A stretch of DNA of 64,000 nt from Pseudomonas sp. UBA5706 (GCF_002419965.1 NZ_DIHC01000007.1:62001-126000); one strand, 5' to 3'. Shown: positions 23,558 through 32,401, counted from the first letter of the stretch. The notes: generated by a model not told the origin, from the sequence alone. Translations and numbers: made by a program.

Positions 23558-25234
23558 TCAGTCTTCGCGGTAGCGACGCAGTTTCAGCTGCTTACCGGCA
23601 ACGCGGGTGTCTTTCAACTTAGCCAGCAGACGCTCGAGGCCATCTTCCGGCAATTCGACGAGACTGAAGCTATCACGTACCTGGATGCGACCGATGGCCT
23701 CACGAGCCAGACCGCCTTCGTTGAGGATCGCGCCCAGCAGGTTCTTGGCAGCGATGCCGTCGCGAGCACCCAGCGCGGTACGGCAGCGAGCGCGACCTTC
23801 AGCCAGCGGCATCGGTGCGCGACGCTCACGGTCACCACGATCAGGACGGTCACCCGATGGACGATCGGCACGATCGCCACGTGGTGCGCTGTTCGGTACC
23901 AGTGGACGTTCCTTTTCGATGGCCGCCAGGGTCAGTGCCTGACCATTCGTAGCCTTGCGCAGCAGCGCAGCAGCCAATGCACGCGGGGTGCAACCGATGT
24001 CGGCAGTCAGACGATCCAGCAGATCACCGTGGCTGGCTTCGGCATCGGCCACCAGCGGCGCGAGGCTATTGGTCAGCTTCTTGATGCGTGCGTCGAGAAC
24101 GGCTTGCGAGTCCGGCAGGCGAACTTCAGCCACCTTCTGACCGGTCACGCGCTCGATCACCTGCAGCATGCGGCGCTCGCGCGGCGTCACCAGCAGCAGC
24201 GCACGACCTTCGCGACCGGCACGACCGGTACGGCCGATACGGTGAACGTAGGATTCAGGGTCGTAAGGCATGTCCACGTTGAACACGTGGGTGATACGCG
24301 GAACGTCCAGACCACGGGCAGCGACGTCAGTTGCGACCACGATGTCCAGACGGCCATCCTTGAGCGAGTCGATGACGCGCTCACGCTGGTTTTGTGCGAT
24401 GTCGCCGTTCAGCGCAGCGGCCTTGTAGCCTTTGGCTTCCAGCGCGCTTGCCAGGTCCAGGGTGGCCTGCTTGGTCCGGACGAACATGATCAGGGCGTCG
24501 AAATCTTCGACTTCCAGCAGGCTCAGAACGGCAGAGGTTTTCTGGTCAGCGTGAACCAGCAGGTGAGCCTGCTCGATCGCAGTGACGGTCTGGGTCTTGG
24601 TCTGGATCTTGACGTGCTGCGGATCACGCAGATGGCGCTCGGCAATCGCCCGGATCGACTGCGGCAAGGTGGCCGAGAACAAAACGGTCTGACGGGTTGC
24701 TGGCAGTGCCTTGAAGATGACTTCAAGGTCGTCCATGAAACCAAGCTTGAGCATTTCGTCGGCTTCGTCGAGAACCAGATGGTTCACGGTCGCCAGGACT
24801 TTTTCGTCACGACGCAGGTGGTCGCACAGACGGCCTGGGGTGGCGACGACGATCTGCGCGCCGTTACGGATGGCTTTCAGCTGCGGGCCCATGGGCGCGC
24901 CGCCGTAGACAGCCACGACGGTAACGCCTGGCATTTGCTTGGCGTAGGTTTCGAAAGCAGTTGCGACTTGCAACGCCAACTCACGAGTTGGCGCCAGGAT
25001 CAAGGCTTGCGGCTCGCGTTTGGTTGGGTCGATGCGGTGCAGGATCGGCAGGGCGAACGCGGCGGTTTTACCGGTACCGGTCTGCGCCTGGCCAATCATG
25101 TCCTGGCCAGCCATGATGATCGGGATCGACTGCTGCTGAATAGCAGAAGGCTCCTCGTAACCAGTCGCGGCGACGGCTGCAAGAATATTTGGATTAAGAT
25201 TAAAAGCGGCGAAGCCGCCGGTTTCCTGGGTCAT
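23558..25234 (-). CDS. deaD: DEAD-box RNA helicase DeaD/CsdA
   Basis: ATP-dependent RNA helicase of 558 residues for ribosome assembly and mRNA unwinding at low temperature. Q motif near residue 30, AQTGTGKT at 50-57, PTRELALQ, TPGR, DEAD (VLDEADEML) near 155, SAT, and HRIGRTGR in the second lobe. An Arg/Asp-rich linker (GDRADRPSGDRPDRGDRERR) precedes a C-terminal DbpA/CsdA-type RNA-binding domain (about 480-555). The ATG at 25234 has GAGG 8 bases upstream. A leader of roughly 200 bases with a stable hairpin precedes it, in line with the post-transcriptional cold control known for deaD/csdA. In PAO1 the equivalent gene is, as I recall, PA2840. Confidence 0.94.
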   Translation of the reverse strand: MTQETGGFAAFNLNPNILAAVAATGYEEPSAIQQQSIPIIMAGQDMIGQAQTGTGKTAAFALPILHRIDPTKREPQALILAPTRELALQVATAFETYAKQMPGVTVVAVYGGAPMGPQLKAIRNGAQIVVATPGRLCDHLRRDEKVLATVNHLVLDEADEMLKLGFMDDLEVIFKALPATRQTVLFSATLPQSIRAIAERHLRDPQHVKIQTKTQTVTAIEQAHLLVHADQKTSAVLSLLEVEDFDALIMFVRTKQATLDLASALEAKGYKAAALNGDIAQNQRERVIDSLKDGRLDIVVATDVAARGLDVPRITHVFNVDMPYDPESYVHRIGRTGRAGREGRALLLVTPRERRMLQVIERVTGQKVAEVRLPDSQAVLDARIKKLTNSLAPLVADAEASHGDLLDRLTADIGCTPRALAAALLRKATNGQALTLAAIEKERPLVPNSAPRGDRADRPSGDRPDRGDRERRAPMPLAEGRARCRTALGARDGIAAKNLLGAILNEGGLAREAIGRIQVRDSFSLVELPEDGLERLLAKLKDTRVAGKQLKLRRYRED

Positions 25235-25413
25235 GGGTCTGCCTCTGAGTGCATCCGCAAAGACCCATGCTTCAAAGCTGCGCGTGCCGTGTAAGACCCT
25301 AGAGTCACCCTGGCTGCTTTGTCGGCGGGGATTTGCGAAAACGTATTGATGAATGGATCGTCAAGGGTGGTTCGTTTGGGAACCAGCTTGCGAAGAAGGC
25401 TTCGCAAACCCAT
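25231..25413 (-). other. Candidate 60-codon upstream ORF in the deaD leader
   Basis: An open frame begins ATG at 25413 (MGLRSLLRKLVPKRTTL) and ends with a TGA that overlaps the deaD ATG as ATGA. No clear ribosome-binding site precedes it, so it may be chance; if translated, it would couple directly to deaD. Confidence 0.25.
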
Positions 25414-25460
25414 ACCGTGACGAGGGCCCTATGAAAGGCCGGCGCGCACTATACCGGAAT
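25235..25460 (-). promoter_or_regulatory. Long structured 5' leader of deaD
   Basis: A TATAGT -10-like element (25453-25448, minus strand) followed by a GC-rich discriminator suggests transcription begins near 25441, leaving about 205 untranslated bases. The leader contains a perfect hairpin, TTGCGAAG/CTTCGCAA with a 4-base loop, at 25388-25407. Long structured leaders are typical of cold-shock helicase mRNAs. The promoter is inferred; its -35 element is weak. The rest of the gap to the next gene (25461-25652) shows nothing I can name. Confidence 0.45.
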
Positions 25461-25652
25461 TGCTGGAAAAAGTGAGGCTTTTTTTCAGTTAAAGAACACC
25501 TTACGCCCTTCTGATATCGCCTTTGCGCAAACCTGTGGCGCAGTTTATCGCTCAACAGCCCGGGTTTACCGGCGACAGGAGCTTAAACGATTCACCCGAA
25601 GAGTCATCCAGCGTGCCGGTCATTCCACCCCAGGACACGTCAAAAGTGCGGC

Positions 25653-26408
25653 TCAGGTCGCGGGGCGCAGGGTCTTTATCAGTGGCATCAGCGAGTAACC
25701 CAACTGCGGCGCGAGCTGTTCGGCACGCTGGATCAGCGCCTGCATGTCCAGGGTCTGCTCGAGATCGGCGGGCACGATGAGGATCACATTGCCCTCCTTC
25801 ACCGGCAGCTCCCAATAATGGCGATGATAAAGCCCGCGTAGCAGCGCTGCACCGAGCGGCTTGCCATCGTCCGAGGCCCACTGGTTGATGATCAGCCAGC
25901 CGCCCGGGTTCAGGCGCTGCTGGCACCTCTCCAGAAACCCCCACGCCAGATGCCCCACGGCGGGGCCGGTATCGGTATACAGATCGACGAAGATCAGATC
26001 GGCGTCTTCGGCCGTCGGCAGCAAGTCCAGCGCATCGCCGATGCGCACGTACAGCCGCGGATCGTCCGTCAGCCCCATGTATTCCATGGCCAGGCGCGGC
26101 ACGTCGGGGCGAAGTTCGATGGCTTCTACGTCGTCCAGCGGCAGGAACTTGAGGCAGGCCTGGGTCAGCGTGCCTGCGCCAAGCCCCATGAACAGGGCGC
26201 TTTCGGGGGCCGCATGGCACAGCGCGCCGATCAGCATGGCGCGGGTATAGTCGTACTCCAGCCACGCCGGGTCGGCCGTGAACGTGCAGCTTTGCTCGAT
26301 GGCATCGCCGAATTCCAGAAAGCGGTAGTCGTCCACTTCCAGCACGCGGATCATGCCGAAGTCATCGTGAACTTCAGCCAGCACGCGCTCTACACGCTCC
26401 TCGGTCAT
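25653..26408 (-). CDS. Spermidine-synthase-like SAM-dependent transferase
   Basis: Rossmann-fold protein of 251 residues in the spermidine synthase/methyltransferase superfamily. The SAM-type glycine motif GLGAGTLTQ, the acidic VEAIELRPDV and the IFVDLYTD segment are present, but the strict polyamine-binding aspartates of true spermidine synthases are not evident, so the reaction is uncertain. I use the ATG at 26408 (MTEERVERV), which has AAGAGAG upstream; starts at 26432 and 26474 are alternatives. It is divergent from the DAHP synthase gene. Confidence 0.78.
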   Translation of the reverse strand: MTEERVERVLAEVHDDFGMIRVLEVDDYRFLEFGDAIEQSCTFTADPAWLEYDYTRAMLIGALCHAAPESALFMGLGAGTLTQACLKFLPLDDVEAIELRPDVPRLAMEYMGLTDDPRLYVRIGDALDLLPTAEDADLIFVDLYTDTGPAVGHLAWGFLERCQQRLNPGGWLIINQWASDDGKPLGAALLRGLYHRHYWELPVKEGNVILIVPADLEQTLDMQALIQRAEQLAPQLGYSLMPLIKTLRPAT

Positions 26409-26534
26409 TACGGCTCTCTTGATAAGCAACATTTGGGCGTGCAGATTGTCGGCGATGCAGCCCCGGCAGGTCACGCAAATTATCCGGATGAGCTGCTACC
26501 ATGACCGCCCGATTGCCCTGACCTAGAGTTCACA

Positions 26535-27881
26535 ATGAGCCAACCCTGGAGCCCCGAAAGCTGGCGCAGCCTGCCTATCCAGCAACAACCCCGGTACCCC
26601 GACGCTGAACATGTAAGGCGTGTCGAACAGACCCTGGCCAGCTATCCGCCACTGGTATTTGCCGGCGAGGCCCGCGAGCTGCGTCGCCAGTTCGCCGAGG
26701 TCACCCAGGGGCGGGCGTTCCTGTTGCAAGGTGGCGATTGCGCCGAGAGCTTCTTCGAGTTCTCCGCGGCGAAAATCCGCGACACCTTCAAGGTGCTGCT
26801 GCAAATGGCGATCGTCATGACCTTCGCGGCGGGCTGCCCGGTGGTCAAGGTCGGGCGCATGGCCGGCCAGTTCGCCAAGCCGCGCTCCGCCGATGACGAA
26901 ACCGTGGACGGCGTGACCCTGCCGGCGTATCGCGGCGATATCGTCAACGGCATCGGTTTTGACGAGAAAAGCCGCGTGCCAGACCCTGATCGTCTGCTGC
27001 AGGCCTATCATCAGTCCACTGCGACCCTGAACCTGCTGCGCGCGTTCGCCCAGGGCGGTTTTGCCGATCTGCATCAAGTGCATAAGTGGAACCTGGATTT
27101 CATTGCTGGCTCCGCCCTTTCAGAGAAATACAGTCACCTGGCCGACCGCATCGATGAAACCCTGGCATTCATGCGCGCCTGTGGCATGGACACCTCGCCG
27201 CAGCTGCGCGAGACCAGCTTCTTTACCGCCCACGAAGCCCTGCTGCTCAGTTACGAAGAAGCGTTCGTGCGCCGCGACAGCCTGACCAACGACTTCTACG
27301 ACTGCTCGGCGCACATGCTGTGGATCGGCGACCGCACACGTCAGCTGGACGGCGCCCATGTCGAGTTTCTGCGCGGGGTGAAAAACCCGATCGGCGTGAA
27401 GGTCGGCCCAAGCATGAATACCGACGATCTGATTCGGCTGATCGACATCCTCAACCCCGAAAACGACCCGGGGCGCCTGAACCTGATCGCGCGGATGGGT
27501 GCCACCAAGGTCGGCGAACACTTGCCGGGCCTGATTCGTGCGGTGGAACGCGAAGGCAAGAAGGTGCTGTGGAGTTCCGACCCGATGCACGGCAACACGA
27601 TCAAGGCCAGCAGCGGCTACAAGACCCGCGACTTTGCGCAGATTCTGGGCGAGGTCAAGCAGTTCTTCCAGGTGCATCAGGCCGAAGGGACCTATGCGGG
27701 CGGTATTCACATCGAGATGACCGGGCAGAACGTCACTGAATGCATCGGTGGCGCGCGTCCAATTACCGAAGACGGCCTGTCGGACCGTTACCACACCCAC
27801 TGTGATCCACGGATGAACGCCGATCAGTCCCTAGAACTGGCGTTTTTGATTGCGGAGACGTTGAAGCAGGTACGCCGCTGA
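26535..27881 (+). CDS. 3-deoxy-7-phosphoheptulonate synthase, class II
   Basis: First enzyme of the shikimate pathway: joins phosphoenolpyruvate and erythrose 4-phosphate to DAHP. 448 residues, typical of class II (plant-type) enzymes and unlike the ~350-residue class I AroFGH. Family signatures are QQPRYPD, LLQGGDCAESF, RMAGQFAKPRS, the metal-binding His in WSSDPMHGNT and GGIHIEMTGQNVTEC. It is a single gene; its product supplies aromatic amino acids, or secondary metabolism in some pseudomonads. I recall the PAO1 equivalent as PA2843. Confidence 0.95.
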   Translation: MSQPWSPESWRSLPIQQQPRYPDAEHVRRVEQTLASYPPLVFAGEARELRRQFAEVTQGRAFLLQGGDCAESFFEFSAAKIRDTFKVLLQMAIVMTFAAGCPVVKVGRMAGQFAKPRSADDETVDGVTLPAYRGDIVNGIGFDEKSRVPDPDRLLQAYHQSTATLNLLRAFAQGGFADLHQVHKWNLDFIAGSALSEKYSHLADRIDETLAFMRACGMDTSPQLRETSFFTAHEALLLSYEEAFVRRDSLTNDFYDCSAHMLWIGDRTRQLDGAHVEFLRGVKNPIGVKVGPSMNTDDLIRLIDILNPENDPGRLNLIARMGATKVGEHLPGLIRAVEREGKKVLWSSDPMHGNTIKASSGYKTRDFAQILGEVKQFFQVHQAEGTYAGGIHIEMTGQNVTECIGGARPITEDGLSDRYHTHCDPRMNADQSLELAFLIAETLKQVRR

Positions 27882-27885
27882 AACG

Positions 27886-27950
27886 GCAACAGCCCGGCTT
27901 GCCGGCGATGGTTCTGCACAGCGCCACCGCCGGCAGGCCGTGCTGCTCCA
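27886..27950. repeat. REP-like inverted repeat
   Basis: CGGCTTGCCGGCGATGG faces CCACCGCCGGCAGGCCG (15 of 17 positions pair) between the convergent DAHP synthase and YcaQ-type genes. It is a Pseudomonas extragenic palindrome that may also act as a bidirectional transcript end. Confidence 0.65.
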
Positions 27951-27971
27951 GCAGATTCAGTGCAGGACGCG

Positions 27972-29213
27972 TCATCGCTGCTCAACCTGGACAAACGCCA
28001 CCCGCAGCCGCGCCGCACTGGCACGCTGACAGTTGATCAGGACGTGCGGCAACCCTAGCCAATCCGCCAACTGGCGCAGGTTGGCGGCCAACGCGTGAAT
28101 GCCTTCTTCGTCCAACCCGGGTTCTTCTTCATGCACGGCATGCACCGCCAGCCGCCCGGCCGCCCGCTCGGCACGCAGATCAATTCGCGCAGCAATACGC
28201 TCGTGGTGCAGAAACGGCAGTACGTAGTAGCCGTAAATCCGTTTGTGGGCCGGGGTGTAGATTTCGAGGCGGTAGTGAAAATCGAACAGGCGTTCCGTGC
28301 GCGCCCGCTCCCAGATCAGCGAATCGAAGGGCGACAACAAGGCACTGGTGCTGACCTTCCGCGGGGCGCTTAATGCAGGCAGGGCAAACGCAGGTTGTTT
28401 CCAGCCTTGCACTTGAATCCGCTCGATAACGCCCTGCTCCTGCAACTCGGCCAGGCCTGCCCTGGCTGACGTCGGGTCTTGGCGGAAGTAATCGCGAATA
28501 TCCTTCTCGGTGCCGACACCCAAGGCCTTGACCGCGTGCAGCAGCAGATCGCGCTGGGCATCGGCTTCAGCCAGTTCGGGGTGATTGAGGATGGCAGAGG
28601 GCAATACCCGCTCAGGCAAGTCGTACAGGCGCTCGAAGCCTCGGCGCCCGGCGACGGTGACCTCACCGGCTGCAAACAGCCATTCCAGGGCCATCTTTTC
28701 CGCACTCCAGTCCCACCAGGGCCCCGCGCGTTCCTGACGGGTGTTGAGCGTGCCCGCACCCAGCGCTCCTTGCTCACGAACGGCCTGCAGCACGCGAGCA
28801 ATCGTCGACTGCTGCTCGCGACCGAACCGGGCCATCTGCTGATAGATGCCTTGCCCGCAGGATGCCCGCTGCATGCGCCAACGCATCAGCGGATACAACT
28901 GAATCGGCAGTAATGACGCCTCATGCCCCCAGTATTCAAAAAGTTTGCGCTGGCGCCCCTGGCTCCACGCCGCCTGGTCCAGCAGTTTTTGCGGGTAGTT
29001 GCCCAGGCGTGAATACAGCGGCAGGTAGTGCGAACGCACCAGCGCGTTGACCGAATCTATCTGCACTACCCCGAGGCGCTCGATCAGTTGCGTGACATGG
29101 CGGGAGGTAATCGTCGCAGGCGGCTGACGACCATGGAACCCTTGGGCCGAGAGCGCCAGACGACGGGCCTGCTCGATGGGTATTTTTTGTTGGACGGGCA
29201 GTTCTGCGGGCAT
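27972..29213 (-). CDS. YcaQ/AlkX-type DNA glycosylase (HTH_42 family)
   Basis: Winged-helix protein of 413 residues of the AlkZ/YcaQ family, monofunctional glycosylases for bulky alkylation and interstrand crosslinks. The catalytic region reads VVQIDSVN, with Gln51-Ile-Asp53. This Q-x-D arrangement is that of the E. coli YcaQ (AZL2) branch rather than the Q-x-Q of AlkZ, so repair of nitrogen-mustard-type crosslinks is the best guess. The C-terminal part contains the wHTH repeats (RLYDLPERVLP, RIYGYYVLPFL). It is a single gene flanked by REP-like repeats on both sides. Confidence 0.85.
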   Translation of the reverse strand: MPAELPVQQKIPIEQARRLALSAQGFHGRQPPATITSRHVTQLIERLGVVQIDSVNALVRSHYLPLYSRLGNYPQKLLDQAAWSQGRQRKLFEYWGHEASLLPIQLYPLMRWRMQRASCGQGIYQQMARFGREQQSTIARVLQAVREQGALGAGTLNTRQERAGPWWDWSAEKMALEWLFAAGEVTVAGRRGFERLYDLPERVLPSAILNHPELAEADAQRDLLLHAVKALGVGTEKDIRDYFRQDPTSARAGLAELQEQGVIERIQVQGWKQPAFALPALSAPRKVSTSALLSPFDSLIWERARTERLFDFHYRLEIYTPAHKRIYGYYVLPFLHHERIAARIDLRAERAAGRLAVHAVHEEEPGLDEEGIHALAANLRQLADWLGLPHVLINCQRASAARLRVAFVQVEQR

Positions 29214-29262
29214 TCAGGCGCTCCTGTTCGAACCGCAAAACTACCTGATCCCACCCCGCTTT

Positions 29263-29330
29263 TGTAGCGTCACGGCTTGCCAGCAGTAACGATCCAACAC
29301 ACGCTGGCAGCGGCAAGCCGAACTGCAGCG
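29263..29330. repeat. REP-like inverted repeat
   Basis: CGGCTTGCC (29273-29281) and GGCAAGCCG (29312-29320), with TGTAGCG and CTGCAGCG outer arms, between the YcaQ-type gene and the DUF1127 gene. Confidence 0.6.
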
Positions 29331-29400
29331 TCGACGGTTTTGACTGAACACCTTCAGGCATTACGCCCAATCTTTAATCCCTGGCACTAGAGCATCAATC

Positions 29401-29637
29401 TCAATGTTTCATCGGGTCGTCCCAGAAAGGACGCTCGATCTCCTGGGTGACATCGGCGCGGCTCAAGCCAATGTCTTTAAGCGCGTCATCGCTCAGACTG
29501 GCAAGCTCGATGCGCTGGTGGTACAGCTTGCACCACCGGGCAATGCGTGAGGCGACCGAATGCCAGGCACGCTCCAGGGGCGAGTTACGGGATAGGGTTT
29601 TCAGCACCAGCACATAACCTTTTTGATCTTTCATCAT
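29401..29637 (-). CDS. DUF1127 small protein
   Basis: Small basic protein of 78 residues. The C-terminal half shows the DUF1127 pattern: a tryptophan/arginine-rich helix (RIARWCKLYHQRIELASLSD) and then LKDIGLSRADV. Members of this family bind RNA or act as small regulators in alphaproteobacteria; in pseudomonads the role is unclear. The start MMKDQKG is preceded by GGAGG at 5 bases, which excludes the longer reading from 29688. It is divergent from a LysR gene, a common arrangement for a regulator and its target. Confidence 0.8.
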   Translation of the reverse strand: MMKDQKGYVLVLKTLSRNSPLERAWHSVASRIARWCKLYHQRIELASLSDDALKDIGLSRADVTQEIERPFWDDPMKH

Positions 29638-29732
29638 CCGGTCCTCCACGTGGGGATGGCCAGATTCTGTGTCTGGGGATAAGATCAATCAAACGAATGT
29701 TTCTTATGCAATGCATCTGGGAGATTGATGCA

Positions 29733-30587
29733 ATGGCTACCTATCCAAGTATCGACAGCGAGCTGTTGCGCACCTTTGTCGCCATCGCCGATCAAGGCGG
29801 TTTCACCAAGGCGGGCGAAATCGTCAATCGCACGCAATCTGCCGTCAGCATGCAGATGAAGCGGCTCGAAGACGACGTGGTCAAGCGTCCCCTGTTCCAG
29901 AAGGATGGCCGCGTACTGAACCTCACTGCCGAAGGGCAGGTGCTGCTGGGTTACGCGCGGCGCATCCTCAAACTGCACAGCGAGGTGTTCAACACCCTGC
30001 GCGAGCCGCACATGGTCGGCACCGTGAAGATCGGTACACCGGACGATTACGTGATGCGCTTTCTGCCGGGCATTCTCTCGCGTTTCGCCCAGGCGTATCC
30101 GTTGATCCAGATCGAGGTGCATTGCGAATCATCGGCGCAGTTGCTGCACCGCCAGGATCTGGACCTGAGCATTGTCACTCGCGAGCCCGGCAAGGAAATC
30201 GGCCAGATCCTGCGCCAAGAGCGCTTTGTGTGGGCTGAGGCCGCCGGCTTCTGCCCACACGAACAAACGCCGATTCCCCTGGCAATGTTCAACAACGACT
30301 GCTTTTGTCGATTGTGGGCCTGCAACGCGCTGGATGCATCGGGACGCGAATACCGCACCGCGTACACCAGCGCCAGCCTGGCGGCGATCATGGCCGTGGT
30401 CAGCGCAGGGCTGGCCGTCACCGCGCAACTTGAAAGCCTGATCACCGCGGATTTGCGCATTCTCGGTGAAGCTCAGGGGTTGCCGCCGCTGCCTTCGGCG
30501 AGCATCGTGCTGCTGCGCAACCCGAACAATCCGTCGCCGATCACTGAATGCCTGGCCGATCACATCGCCGAAGGCTTCAAACTTTGA
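29733..30587 (+). CDS. LysR-family transcriptional regulator
   Basis: LysR-type regulator of 284 residues. The N-terminal winged helix (ELLRTFVAIADQGGFTKAGEIVNRTQ, then VSMQMKRLED) covers about residues 9-65 and a substrate-binding domain follows. The ATG at 29733 has GGGAG about 10 bases upstream. It is divergent from the DUF1127 gene (96 bases apart) and convergent with the TauE/SafE gene (6 bases between stops). The probable target is the DUF1127 promoter; the inducer is unknown. Confidence 0.87.
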   Translation: MATYPSIDSELLRTFVAIADQGGFTKAGEIVNRTQSAVSMQMKRLEDDVVKRPLFQKDGRVLNLTAEGQVLLGYARRILKLHSEVFNTLREPHMVGTVKIGTPDDYVMRFLPGILSRFAQAYPLIQIEVHCESSAQLLHRQDLDLSIVTREPGKEIGQILRQERFVWAEAAGFCPHEQTPIPLAMFNNDCFCRLWACNALDASGREYRTAYTSASLAAIMAVVSAGLAVTAQLESLITADLRILGEAQGLPPLPSASIVLLRNPNNPSPITECLADHIAEGFKL

Positions 30588-30593
30588 GGATAA

Positions 30594-31343
30594 TCAGACC
30601 CTGAAGCACAACATGACGGCGCAGAGCACCAGGAATACGCAAAATAGCGAACGCAGCACACGCTCCGGCATGCTATGGGCCAGCGCCACGCCCCAACTGA
30701 TGCTGGCCAGGCCGCCGATCGCCAGCGGGATGCCCATTCGCCAGTCAACGTGGCCGTGCAATGCGTAGGTGGTCAGAGTGATCACCGTGGCGGGGGCCGC
30801 CAGCGCCAAGGCCAGCCCCTGGGCCGCCACTTGGGTCGCGCCGAAGATACCGGTCAGAATCGGCGTAGCGATCACCCCGCCGCCCACGCCGAACATGCCC
30901 GCCGTCAATCCGGACCCCAGGCCCAGTACCCACAGCCATTTGCCGTGCCGCAGTTCGGCACCGACATTGCCTCTATGCCAGTACATCTGCACCAGGTTGA
31001 ACAGCGTCAGCACGATGAGGAATCCCACGAACCCCAGGCGCATGCTCTGAGGATCGATCCGCACCGCCCACAATGAGGTGAGCCAGGAAACGGTGAAGCT
31101 TGGCACGATCAGCAGCATGGCGTTGCGCACGGAAATCCGGTTGCGTTGGTTGTAGCGCCATAACGCCAACAGCACATTAGGCAATACCATCAGCAGCGCC
31201 GTGCCTTGGGCCAGTTGCTGATCCAGGCCGAACAGCACGCCCAGTGCAGGAATTGCCACCAGCCCGCCGCCTATTCCGAACAACCCGCCCAGGGTGCCCA
31301 TGGCCGCGCCAAGCAGCAGATACATCACGACATCAACAGTCAC
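30594..31343 (-). CDS. TauE/SafE-family membrane permease
   Basis: Inner-membrane protein of 249 residues with about eight hydrophobic segments. The duplicated family signature is clear: GTLGGLFGIGGGLVAIPAL in the first half and GLTAGMFGVGGGVIATPIL in the second. The family exports sulfite, sulfoacetate or related anions, or imports organic acids; the substrate cannot be named. I use the GTG at 31343, preceded by AGAGGG, because it places the first membrane segment near the N terminus; the longer reading from 31391 adds an unlikely extension. Confidence 0.85.
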   Translation of the reverse strand: MTVDVVMYLLLGAAMGTLGGLFGIGGGLVAIPALGVLFGLDQQLAQGTALLMVLPNVLLALWRYNQRNRISVRNAMLLIVPSFTVSWLTSLWAVRIDPQSMRLGFVGFLIVLTLFNLVQMYWHRGNVGAELRHGKWLWVLGLGSGLTAGMFGVGGGVIATPILTGIFGATQVAAQGLALALAAPATVITLTTYALHGHVDWRMGIPLAIGGLASISWGVALAHSMPERVLRSLFCVFLVLCAVMLCFRV

Positions 31344-31525
31344 ACCCGGCCCTCTATTGGATTCTGGGCGCATGCTACGCAGTAAGGCCATGTGAGGAAA
31401 TCCACAAGCGTGCGATATCGTTAACGAAGCATGATGTGATGATCCACGATTCGTGCATCATTCTCTCCCGGCTACCGGACTGAACGTCATAGGCAAAATC
31501 GCACTCACCGATTGCAGAAATTATC

Positions 31526-31559
31526 TAGTGCGTTAAAGATTGCGACACTAACTTAGCGC
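31526..31559. promoter_or_regulatory. Candidate OhrR site upstream of ohrR
   Basis: TAGTG (31526-31530) and CACTA (31546-31550) form an inverted repeat, and TTAGCGC at 31553-31559 is the same half-element seen three times in front of ohr. It lies about 30-60 bases before the ohrR start. An autoregulatory OhrR operator is likely but not proven. Confidence 0.45.
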
Positions 31560-31586
31560 TTACTGCACATCGAATGAGGACGTCCC

Positions 31587-32060
31587 ATGAATGCCAACGA
31601 AAGTTCCACAACGGCTGGCGCTGGCAGTTGCGAGAATCTACTGCTGGATAACCAGCTGTGTTTTGCGCTGTACTCCACGTCATTGATGATGACCAAGGTG
31701 TACAAACCGCTGCTACAGGAACTCAACCTGACCTATCCGCAGTACCTGGCGATGCTGGTGTTGTGGGAAGGCGACGGTCTGACTGTCGGAGAGGTCAGCA
31801 CCCGTTTGTTAACCGACCCTGGCTCCCTCACGCCGCTGCTTAAGCGCCTGGAAACCGAGGGCCTGATCAGTCGCACCCGTAGCAAGGAAGACGAGCGCGT
31901 GGTACTGCTGCATCTGACCAAACAGGGCAAGGTTCTGCACCAAAAGGCCCAGCGCATTCCGCAATGCATCCTGGCGGCGAGCGGCATCACGGTTGAACAG
32001 CTAAAAGCGCTGCAAAAAGACCTGCTCGGGCTACGTGGGAGTCTGCACGATAGCCTCTGA
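31587..32060 (+). CDS. ohrR: Organic-hydroperoxide sensor repressor OhrR (MarR family)
   Basis: MarR-type winged-helix repressor of 157 residues. The reactive cysteine is Cys25 in LCFALYS at the start of the first helix; its oxidation by organic hydroperoxides releases DNA in the family. The HTH VGEVSTRLLTDPGSLTPLLKRLE and the wing RTRSKEDERVV are present. It is followed by a clear terminator and then ohr, 341 bases away, in the same orientation. Confidence 0.93.
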   Translation: MNANESSTTAGAGSCENLLLDNQLCFALYSTSLMMTKVYKPLLQELNLTYPQYLAMLVLWEGDGLTVGEVSTRLLTDPGSLTPLLKRLETEGLISRTRSKEDERVVLLHLTKQGKVLHQKAQRIPQCILAASGITVEQLKALQKDLLGLRGSLHDSL

Positions 32061-32079
32061 CGCCTCTTCTCTTCGTCCG

Positions 32080-32105
32080 GGCCAGCCTTGTTGCTGGCCT
32101 TTTTG
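32080..32105 (+). terminator. Rho-independent terminator of ohrR
   Basis: GGCCAGC-CTTGTT-GCTGGCC (32080-32099) followed by TTTTTTG. It separates ohrR from ohr, so ohr must have its own promoter. Confidence 0.9.
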
Positions 32106-32293
32106 TTTCGGTGGTCAGACCTTCCTCACTGATTGGAAACGGCCTGCGATCGCTACCGCTGACACGCCAGCCGCTCCAGATAACCACGTGGAAGCGATGC
32201 ACCCTCAAAGTTTTTAGCCATTAAATTCAACAGGTTGAATTCTCTACCACGCTTGATCGGAAGCAGTTTCAAAAATTCCTTTAAAATTTACCT

Positions 32294-32314
32294 TGCGCAC
32301 TAAACATTAGCGCA
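32294..32314. promoter_or_regulatory. Candidate OhrR operator 1 upstream of ohr
   Basis: TGCGC at 32294-32298 mirrors GCGCA at 32310-32314; the inner bases CTAA/TTAG extend the symmetry. The 21-base span and AT-rich centre fit a MarR-type site. Confidence 0.5.
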
Positions 32315-32336
32315 GTACATTTTATCTCACTTGCTT

Positions 32337-32357
32337 AGCGCGCAAATATTTAGCGCT
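32337..32357. promoter_or_regulatory. Candidate OhrR operator 2 upstream of ohr
   Basis: AGCGC at 32337-32341 mirrors GCGCT at 32353-32357 around an AT-rich centre, again 21 bases. TTAGCGC occurs at 32307, 32335 and 32350, and once in front of ohrR. Confidence 0.5.
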
Positions 32358-32401
32358 GAGCCGAAGTAGATCCAGCCACCATCATCAAGCGAGGAAATAT
32401 C

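Noticed and set aside
23531..25294. 587-codon open frame antisense to deaD
   Set aside because: A shadow of the helicase gene: composition rich in Gln/Thr/Arg, no domain, runs through the deaD terminator.
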